Below, one piece after another: positions 1 to 5,120 of a stretch of DNA of 6,514 nucleotides. The translations under genes were made by a program, and so were the position numbers. Within the stretch, counting starts at the first letter, position 1. Each line of letters starts with the position of its first letter. The notes beneath the pieces were generated by a model, which saw only the letters and a list, made by a program, of their open reading frames with translations, made no database searches and was not told the DNA's origin. Source of the stretch: Pirellulaceae bacterium (GTDB lineage: Bacteria > Planctomycetota > Planctomycetia > Pirellulales > Pirellulaceae); the NCBI GenBank assembly GCA_013002105.1, contig JABDKS010000378.1, forward strand, positions 1-6,514, given 5' to 3'.

Positions 1-205
1 AGACACCGGTGCTGAAAACGCTTTGGCATCACCAGTCGTTTCCGGACTCATCGGGGAAATCAACGGCAGCTCAGAGCGCGGCCTAGGGACAGGGCACGTA
101 CGCATTCGAGTGTCTGTCAAACGCGCCGATTCGATTCGCCTCGCAATCCGTGAGACCCTTGCGGGTTTTGGACGGAAGACTCGCTACAGTCGCCCTCGAC
201 TTTCG

Positions 206-242
206 GTCGAAGAAGCTCGGCGTTTCGCCAACCTTCTTCGAC
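206..242. repeat. Long perfect inverted repeat (compound hairpin)
   Basis: GTCGAAGAAG (206-215) pairs perfectly with CTTCTTCGAC (233-242). Inside, after a 3x3 internal loop, GGCG (219-222) pairs with CGCC (226-229) around a TTT loop. That gives 14 base pairs in 37 nt, the strongest secondary structure in the window. There is no T-run after it on either strand, so a classical intrinsic terminator is not indicated. Confidence 0.7.
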
Positions 243-252
243 AGGCAAACGC

Positions 253-280
253 GGTCCCCGCCTGAACGGGCGAGGGTACC
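253..280. repeat. Second hairpin of the left intergenic element
   Basis: GGT-CCC-CGCC (253-262) pairs with GGCG (269-272), GGG (274-276) and ACC (278-280) around the loop TGAACG, with single bulged bases at A273 and T277. It follows the 206-242 hairpin by 10 nt. Two stable hairpins this close together suggest a folded RNA or mobile-repeat unit rather than chance. Confidence 0.55.
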
Positions 281-304
281 GATCGCTGAGACTCTCACAC
301 GGCA

Positions 305-318
305 AGGGAACTGTCCCT
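305..318 (-). terminator. Hairpin just after the sulfatase stop, possible terminator
   Basis: On the minus strand AGGGA (318-314) and TCCCT (309-305) pair around a CAGT loop, starting 2 nt after the sulfatase TGA (323-321). The stem is only 5 bp and no U-tract follows, so intrinsic termination is unproven; it may simply be the edge of the structured element at 1-320. Confidence 0.25.
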
Positions 319-320
319 CA

Positions 321-1733
321 TCAATCATTTGGATCGACGATGTTGCGCCAGTCCGGGAAAATGGGACGGTGCGTTGCTTTGGGACCGCCGTTGACGGGTG
401 GGGCCGGGGGTGCGATCTGCAGGACACTATTGAGCTGACGCCGAGCCGCACTGGCGGTGTCATTCACTTGATCGTCCGATAAGTTATTCGCTTCGCTTAA
501 GTCATTGGGAACATTGTAAAAACGCCCGTCACGGTAAAGCTTGAACGTTGAATTGCGTACGTATTGCCGACCGTCGAACTTCCCCCAGTACGGCTGATAA
601 TGGCAGAGTACCCAGTCACGCGGATTGCCTTTTTGGCCGCGAAGTTGCGGTAGAAAACTACGTCCGTCAATGGGATCATCCGCGCCGAGTTTTGATGCGG
701 CAACGGACGCAAACGTGGGATAGAAATCGGTAAAATCGATCATGTCATCGACCACTGCTCCCTTAGGCGTATGTCCCTTCCAGTAAGCCACCAGCGGAAC
801 GCGTGTCCCCATGTTGGTTGTATCGCCTTTGCCACCTTGGATCGTTCGTCCGTTCCAACGCGAGGTAATCGATTTGTTGGTGCCGTTATCTGCGGTGAAC
901 AAGATAATCGTGTTTTCAGCTTGTCCGACCTCTTCGACTTTATTGGCGATTTTGCCAACGATCTTGTCCAGGTAGTTCACCATCGCGACGAAGTTGGCTT
1001 TTTTGTCGCTGCCGTTTTTCGGTGACCGGTTCGCGTCGTGCGTTCGCGGGGCAGTTCCAATCGTATCTGGCGTTGGCACAAACGGGCTGTGGACCAAGAC
1101 GGTTGGATAGTAAACAAAGAAAGGCTTGTCGCTATTTCGTTGTATGAAATCACAAACAAAATCCGACATGATGTCCGGACCATACTGACCTTGGTTGTTT
1201 TTCTTGGTCAAGAATTGACCGTTCTGTTCCAGTGGCGGACTCCAGAACCGTTCCCCGCCCTCGTTGCCACCTTTTCCAGTCGTCAACTGCCATAGACAGT
1301 ATTCGTCAAAACCGGCCCGAACGGGGCGTTGATTATCGGTGCTGCCGTCGGCGCCATGGTACAAGCCATTGAGTTGCCACTTGCCGGCTACCGCCGTCTT
1401 GTAGCCCGCCGATTTCATCAGGTGCCCGAATGTTTTTTCCTTCGGATTCAAATAGCCAAAATGCGTATAGTTTCGAAAGCTGTACTTGCCGGTCATGATT
1501 TTGACGCGTGACGGCGTACAAATCGGAGTCGAATAACAATGGTCGAATCGGATGCCATTGGCGGCCAAAGCATCAATATTGGGCGTTTGGTAATCCTCCG
1601 CCCCATAGCATCCAAAACACTCCCAACTGACATCGTCGGCCATGATCAAAATCACGTTGGGGGGCGGGGGATCCTGTGCCAATGCGGGAAACGAGACGAG
1701 CAGAACGGCGACGAATAATAGCAATCGAACCAT
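321..1733 (-). CDS. Secreted type I sulfatase (formylglycine-dependent)
   Basis: A 470-residue hydrolase of sulfate esters, probably acting on sulfated polysaccharides outside the cytoplasm. I chose the ATG at 1733-1731 because it opens a clear signal peptide (MVRLLL... to ...PALAQ, residues 1-20); the frame runs further upstream, but that extension is not signal-like. Sulfatase landmarks in order: Asp33-Asp34 (MADD, metal ligands), Cys72 in C-T-P-S-R (matured to formylglycine, with Arg76), Thr81-Gly82, Lys118 in GKWQL, His215 in HSPF, Asp282-Asn283 in ADNG (metal ligands), and Lys302 in GGKG followed by GTRVP. Length and order fit family S1. The usual GKWHL histidine is Gln120, a variant I associate with some planctomycete sulfatases. 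The C-terminus has a proline-rich tail (residues 441-460). The exact substrate cannot be read from sequence. It stands alone, divergent from the gene at 2001. No strong Shine-Dalgarno precedes the start. Confidence 0.95.
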   Translation of the reverse strand: MVRLLLFVAVLLVSFPALAQDPPPPNVILIMADDVSWECFGCYGAEDYQTPNIDALAANGIRFDHCYSTPICTPSRVKIMTGKYSFRNYTHFGYLNPKEKTFGHLMKSAGYKTAVAGKWQLNGLYHGADGSTDNQRPVRAGFDEYCLWQLTTGKGGNEGGERFWSPPLEQNGQFLTKKNNQGQYGPDIMSDFVCDFIQRNSDKPFFVYYPTVLVHSPFVPTPDTIGTAPRTHDANRSPKNGSDKKANFVAMVNYLDKIVGKIANKVEEVGQAENTIILFTADNGTNKSITSRWNGRTIQGGKGDTTNMGTRVPLVAYWKGHTPKGAVVDDMIDFTDFYPTFASVAASKLGADDPIDGRSFLPQLRGQKGNPRDWVLCHYQPYWGKFDGRQYVRNSTFKLYRDGRFYNVPNDLSEANNLSDDQVNDTASAARRQLNSVLQIAPPAPPVNGGPKATHRPIFPDWRNIVDPND

Positions 1734-1880
1734 GTCAGTTGGATGTTGGTTGGGCCGGTGGGTCGAGTGAATGGACGTGACAGACTGGAATATAGCTGCA
1801 AAATCGGGATCGATGTCGTTGGGAACCGGCGCTGCCGCGGCAAGCGAATTTCTGTACCCTGGCGACCATCCATAGCGATC

Positions 1881-1960
1881 CGGCCGCATTTCAACCCGGC
1901 CGCATTTCGACCGTGCCGCATTTCGAACGTGCCACAGTCAGACCGTGCCGCGAATAGCCC
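1881..1960. repeat. 16-bp tandem repeat, about five decaying copies
   Basis: Five consecutive 16-bp units start at 1881, 1897, 1913, 1929 and 1945. The first three are close copies (CGGCCGCATTTCAACC, CGGCCGCATTTCGACC, GTGCCGCATTTCGAAC). Unit four keeps the GTGCC start and the GACC end, and unit five keeps only GTGCCGC and CCC. The array lies in the spacer upstream of both the sulfatase and the gene at 2001. The period is not a multiple of three, which argues against its being coding. Confidence 0.75.
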
Positions 1961-2000
1961 GGTAGCAGATCGACCATTTCACCCATTGGAATTGTTCATC

Positions 2001-3368
2001 GTGTTTTTCAAGCCAAAACCAAACTTGCCCGACGTCGAAAAGGCGCGGATCGAATTTCATGTTCAACAGATCGCCCAGTGCATCGGTTCGGATCGTGTGC
2101 AATTGCCCGTGGTAAGTCGCAGCGTGCTATTGGGATGGTACGAATCAAACCAGACGCCCGAGCAAATGGTATCGCTGGTAGGAAAACATCTCGGGCATGA
2201 CGTAGGTGGTGTTCGGATCAAGATCGATCCGCAGCAAACGCAAGATTGTAGTGGCGGTGGCTGAGGCGGCGGATCATGCGATGGTCCCGGCGGTCTGCCG
2301 GGCAAGTACGATGCGAGCGAACGACTCATTACACTTGATACAGCGATCGAAAGTGATCCGCCGCTGGCGATTGCGGCATTGATCAATGGGGTCGTCGCCG
2401 ACCTCCTGTTTCAGAATAAGTTTGATCAGGCGCATCTTCCGGAACTGATTGATCTGGCAGTCGTTCAGACCGGACTGGGGATGCTCCGTAGCAGCGTTTG
2501 CCTGGTCAAAAAATCCGGGACCTACTGGGACTCCACACAGTGGGGAGTTTTTCCATTGCCGTTTCTTGGACTGCCAGCACTCGCCTATGCAAACGCGATC
2601 GCTGCGTGGTCGCGCAACGACTCGTCACCCACGTGGGCGAGCGACTTGGCCAGCGAAATCAAACGTCCGATGCTCGGTTCGCTCAAGTACTTGGTCAAAA
2701 CAAACGATTCATTTTACCAACCATCGCAAAAGCAGTCGGCACTGACGCGATCGCCAGGTGATTGGTGGAAACTTGCCGAGTCGACATCTCCCTCGCAACA
2801 AATCATTGCACTTCGTCATCTAGAGGCAGACGGACAGTGGACGCCGCAGCGAGAGTCAATGTTGCTGGACAAACTGCGTTCATCCAACCGCGGAATCGCG
2901 TTGCATGCGATCGCAGCAATGGAGCGTTTGTCGAAGTCCCACTGGCCAGTCGCCAGCGACCCAATTACATCGGAATTGCGTATGTTGATCAGTCATCGCG
3001 ACGACGAAGTCCGTGCGAAATCGATGTGTTCGATTGCAAGCTTAGGGCTACTGGATGATGTGACGATTGACACTGCGTCGATCATGCTAGAGAGCCATTT
3101 CAAGCACATCATTTTTGCGGGGGTCTACGCTCTGTCGACACTCGATTCTGTGCCGGAACCCGCCCTACCACCGTTTGACCGCGCCTTTCTGCGGGCATTG
3201 CAAGCGTGTGACTACGAGTTCGTTGGGCTGTTTGCGGCGGCCTACAACCGCTGGCTTGACGATCCCCAATCACATGTCAAAGGCCTTCTTCACGATAGCC
3301 CCGAACTCTTACCAGTCGCTTTGGATGCCCTGGACCATGTACCAGAGCAGCTTGTTTCGATTGGCTGA
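2001..3368 (+). CDS. Candidate selenoprotein (in-frame UGA) with peptidase-like and HEAT-like regions
   Basis: One plus-strand frame codes on both sides of a single TGA at 2262-2264 and stops at TGA 3366-3368; read through, it gives 455 residues. The start is uncertain: GTG 2001 (opening MFFKPKPNLPDVEKAR) is preferred, with TTG 1986, TTG 1992 or GTG 1929 possible; no ATG is well placed and no ribosome site is visible. Residues 1-80 form a small mixed helix/strand region. Residues 82-94 are Gly-rich with Cys83, UGA88 and Cys93 evenly spaced. Residues 103-240 recall, from memory, a family of putative metallopeptidases (order: LAxxxHExxH, LTDLxxxxxGLG, YALAxxAWxR), but the expected HExxH stretch reads NGVVADLLF, so no zinc site is evident. 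Residues 260-385 contain helical, HEAT-like repeats. Function is unknown. Alternatives: a gene disabled by one nonsense change, or two separate genes split at the TGA. Confidence 0.6.
2262..2312 (+). promoter_or_regulatory. Candidate UGA recoding site with bacterial SECIS-like stem-loop
   Basis: After UGA 2262-2264, an upper stem CCCGGC (2286-2291) pairs perfectly with GCCGGG (2297-2302), closing the loop GGUCU (2292-2296). Below it, AUCAUGC (2273-2279) pairs with GUACGAU (2306-2312) in six of seven positions (one A-C mismatch, one G-U), with an internal loop between. Known bacterial SECIS elements lie just downstream of UGA, inside the coding region, with G in the first two apical-loop positions; the E. 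coli fdhF hairpin contains the same GGUCUGC string. Here the apical loop begins 27 nt after the UGA, somewhat further than in fdhF. If real, SelB bound here would insert selenocysteine. GC-rich Gly codons make chance hairpins possible. Confidence 0.5.
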
Positions 3369-3373
3369 TTTGC

Positions 3374-3412
3374 CTGTGGTGATCGCGAAACAGATCGCAA
3401 CGGATGCCACAG
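3374..3412. terminator. Weak inverted repeat between convergent genes
   Basis: CTGTGG (3374-3379) pairs with CCACAG (3407-3412), with a short inner stem GCGA/TCGC (3385-3388, 3395-3398). It lies in the 59-bp gap between the converging ends of the gene at 2001 and the amidase, where a shared terminator is expected. There is no T-run and the loop is large, so this is a tentative call. Confidence 0.25.
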
Positions 3413-3427
3413 TAACGCGCGAGCCGG

Positions 3428-3997
3428 CTATCGTAAAAACTCGTCGATTGCCTCGGCGATCGCGGTCGCAATACGCACCTGATACGCTTCCTCTTCCAAA
3501 CGCTTTTCATCCTCGGCGTTGGTCAGAAAGCTCACTTCCACCAGGCATGCCGCCGTGCGCGGGTCATGTCGATCCGGTTGGAGTACACCCAATTCTTGCG
3601 GTTTGACACCTCGATCGCGATAACCGGTGACCTGGAGGACGCGTTTCTGAATCCTGTTTGCCAGCGCCTTGCTTCGGTCCGATGCGTCGGGTGACACAAG
3701 CGTTTCGGTGCCCTGTACGGTTGGATCGTGAAAACCGTTGAGATGAATCGATACGAAAACATCGGCCTGGAGATCTTTGGCAACCGCGGCACGGTCCGCT
3801 AGACCCAAATTGGTATCACCACTGCGTGTCATGCGAACTTGATGTCCGAGATTGGCAAGCAATCCGGTGACCTGCAGGCCCAGTGTGAGTGTCATTTCCT
3901 TCTCGAGTGTTCCCGCCGGCCCAGTCGCATTGTTTGCATTGGAACCGCCCACGGTCCCTGAACCGCCGTGCCCCGGGTCGATCACAATCTTAGCCAA
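3428..3997 (-). CDS. N-acetylmuramoyl-L-alanine amidase, Amidase_3 fold
   Basis: A 189-residue zinc amidase of the Amidase_3 (AmiC/CwlV-like) family, which cleaves the bond between N-acetylmuramic acid and L-alanine in peptidoglycan. The single domain fills the protein. Zinc ligands are His10 (IDPGHGG), Glu32 (LEKEM) and His85 (SIHLNG); the catalytic Glu is Glu154 in VEVSFLTN. The start is a TTG (3997-3995), supported by the strong ribosome site TAAGGAG (4011-4005) seven bases upstream and by the family's usual opening just before IDPGHGG. No signal peptide or membrane segment is present, so the protein as read would be cytoplasmic unless exported another way; many relatives carry an export signal or a wall-binding domain. 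It is a single gene, convergent with the gene at 2001 and divergent from the RedB-like gene. The family call is firm; the cellular role is not. Confidence 0.93.
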   Translation of the reverse strand: MAKIVIDPGHGGSGTVGGSNANNATGPAGTLEKEMTLTLGLQVTGLLANLGHQVRMTRSGDTNLGLADRAAVAKDLQADVFVSIHLNGFHDPTVQGTETLVSPDASDRSKALANRIQKRVLQVTGYRDRGVKPQELGVLQPDRHDPRTAACLVEVSFLTNAEDEKRLEEEAYQVRIATAIAEAIDEFLR

Positions 3998-4004
3998 GTC
4001 GATT

Positions 4005-4011
4005 CTCCTTA
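4005..4011 (-). promoter_or_regulatory. Strong Shine-Dalgarno for the TTG-started amidase
   Basis: On the minus strand TAAGGAG lies seven bases before the TTG at 3997. It is the best ribosome site in the window and decides the amidase start. Confidence 0.8.
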
Positions 4012-4225
4012 GGATTCTCGGTGGTGCCGATCAAAACAATGTAGCGTACGAAGAATCGGCACGTGCGAGCTGACGCGATGCGGATGAAGCCCGGTCTCAC
4101 ATGAAGCGACGCAGTGGTCAGACACCCATCGTTCATCCCTGGCACGGCGATTGTCCGACGCGACGCCCATCCAACGGAGTTAGAGCCGTTCGTTCGGCGA
4201 CGACGACGGCGAAATCTCAAAACCG

Positions 4226-4242
4226 GTTTGCACTTTGCAAAC
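4226..4242. promoter_or_regulatory. Perfect 7-bp palindrome, possible operator
   Basis: GTTTGCA (4226-4232) is followed by CTT and then TGCAAAC (4236-4242), a perfect dyad in the promoter-bearing spacer. Size and placement suit a dimeric regulator binding site; it could equally be a short RNA hairpin. I do not recognise the motif as that of a known regulator. Confidence 0.35.
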
Positions 4243-4415
4243 GAGTCATCTGATACGACCGCGCTATGCAGCATGATCGTTGTCGCTTACCGGACATTCA
4301 TAAATTAACTGTGACAAACACCGCAATTCTGGTGAAGATCGATCGATTCCAATCATGAAGCGATTCCCATGGAGCAATCGCGTCTCGGAAATGATTTTCA
4401 ACTCGGCGAGAAACC

Positions 4416-5120
4416 TTGAAACCTGAGAATACGGAAACAGCGTTGTCACCGAGGGTTGTCATTGCGATGACCGCGATCTGGTGCTTTGTCCTCGCCGTAG
4501 GCTTTGGTGCATTGACAATCTATTCCGCGACTCCCGGGCAAGCTTCTACCGAGTCGTTGCAAGTGACTGCGAGTCCTAAATGGTATCGAGCCCAAGTATC
4601 GTCTATCCAGCGAGAATTCAACCCGCCACTGGGGCTGGAAATGTTTGTCCACCCTCGCTGTCCCTGTACACGAGCAAGTTTGGGCGAGTTGGAAAAGATC
4701 ATGAGCCGATTGGACGGCGAACTGATCGCGGCAGTTTGGATGTACCATCCGCAGCACGAACCGGCCAGTTGGGCTTATACCGATTTGTGGCGAAAAGCGG
4801 AATCTCTTCCCGGCGTATCCGTTCTTGCAGACCGCAACGGCGAGTACTCAAAACACCGCGGTGCCACTACATCTGGTCATGTCGTCCTTTTTGATCATCG
4901 TGGCCAACCCTGTTTTCAAGGTGGCATTACCGCTGCGCGAGGCCACGCTGGCGACAACCTGGGGAGCGGTTCTGTTATCGCGATTGTTAAAGAACGAATG
5001 CAGGGATCAAACATGAGCGATCAATTGACAAAAAGCTCGAAGAAGAAATGGACGCTGAGAACCAACGTCTATGGCTGCCCGATTCAAAACTCGACGGAAG
5101 ATCGCATCCATGTCCAATGA
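4416..5120 (+). CDS. RedB-like membrane-anchored protein with Cys-Pro-Cys motif
   Basis: A 234-residue protein that I recognise as resembling proteins annotated RedB in planctomycetes and deltaproteobacteria; their biochemical role is not well defined. Residues 14-36 form one membrane anchor, placing the rest outside the cytoplasm. The soluble part looks thioredoxin-like: a strand LEMFVHP, then Cys82-Pro83-Cys84 followed by TRASLGELEKI where thioredoxins carry CxxC; then VAV-type strands, TSGHVVLFD (residues 152-160), FQGGIT (167-172) and RGHAGDN (175-181). Cys221 near the C-terminus sits in VYGCPI, which also recurs in relatives. The TTG at 4416 has only a weak GGCGAG upstream; ATG 4467 (GAGGG 11 nt upstream) is a possible shorter start but would begin at the membrane segment. 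The stop overlaps the next gene's start by 11 bp, implying translational coupling with the kinase. A redox or metal-handling role is inference. Confidence 0.75.
   Translation: MKPENTETALSPRVVIAMTAIWCFVLAVGFGALTIYSATPGQASTESLQVTASPKWYRAQVSSIQREFNPPLGLEMFVHPRCPCTRASLGELEKIMSRLDGELIAAVWMYHPQHEPASWAYTDLWRKAESLPGVSVLADRNGEYSKHRGATTSGHVVLFDHRGQPCFQGGITAARGHAGDNLGSGSVIAIVKERMQGSNMSDQLTKSSKKKWTLRTNVYGCPIQNSTEDRIHVQ

Larger units (their letters stand above)
1..320. other. Structured intergenic stretch, no convincing gene
   Basis: I see no gene here that I can support. One plus-strand frame is open from the left edge to a stop at 263-265, and another ends at a TAG at 84-86; either could be the tail of an upstream gene, but neither resembles a family I know. 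The stretch carries four inverted repeats in tandem (148-175, 206-242, 253-280, 305-318), which explains why several overlapping frames on both strands stay open and give mirrored peptides. My impression, not verified, is that similar hairpin-rich sequence recurs between genes in Rhodopirellula genomes, which would make this a dispersed repeat or a structured RNA. It lies directly downstream of the sulfatase stop codon, so it could also end that transcript. Confidence 0.45.
3998..4415. other. Divergent intergenic region
   Basis: About 420 bp between the divergently transcribed amidase and RedB-like gene, so it should hold both promoters. I see no credible gene; the frames that stay open are rich in Arg and low in normal protein character. 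Apart from the amidase ribosome site and the palindrome at 4226-4242, there is a small GCCG/CGGC hairpin at 4185-4198. An AT-rich patch near 4298-4310 (CATAAATTAAC) could be a -10 region for the rightward operon, with TTGTCG at 4280-4287 as a poor upstream element, but the spacing is short and the call is weak. Confidence 0.4.

Noticed and set aside
150..482. Plus-strand 110-codon frame and the overlapping minus-strand 126-codon frame at 83-463 as small genes
   Set aside because: Both run into the C-terminal part of the sulfatase gene on one strand or the other, and their mirrored peptides are explained by the inverted repeats at 148-318; no recognisable domain.
1734..1889. Sulfatase starting at 1889 with a 52-residue extension
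   Set aside because: The extension is not signal-like, reaches into the 16-bp repeat array, and would bury the clear signal peptide that begins at 1733.
1743..2000. Gene at 2001 starting at ATG 1743
   Set aside because: The first part would pass through the 16-bp tandem repeat, whose period is out of step with codons, and the peptide is Arg/Pro/Cys-rich without protein-like order until about residue 80. Not fully excluded.
2379..3368. A separate gene starting at the TTG at 2379
   Set aside because: Coding character runs continuously through 2265-2378 in the same frame and no ribosome site precedes 2379, so the split is better explained by the UGA inside one gene.
3115..3606. 163-codon plus-strand frame across the convergent gene ends
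   Set aside because: It is a shadow of the gene at 2001 and of the antisense strand of the amidase; no domain character.
3990..4274. 94-codon minus-strand frame in the divergent spacer as a small protein
   Set aside because: Arg runs, low-complexity composition and overlap with the amidase ribosome site make it unlikely to be a gene. It may be part of a dispersed intergenic repeat, but I cannot show this.
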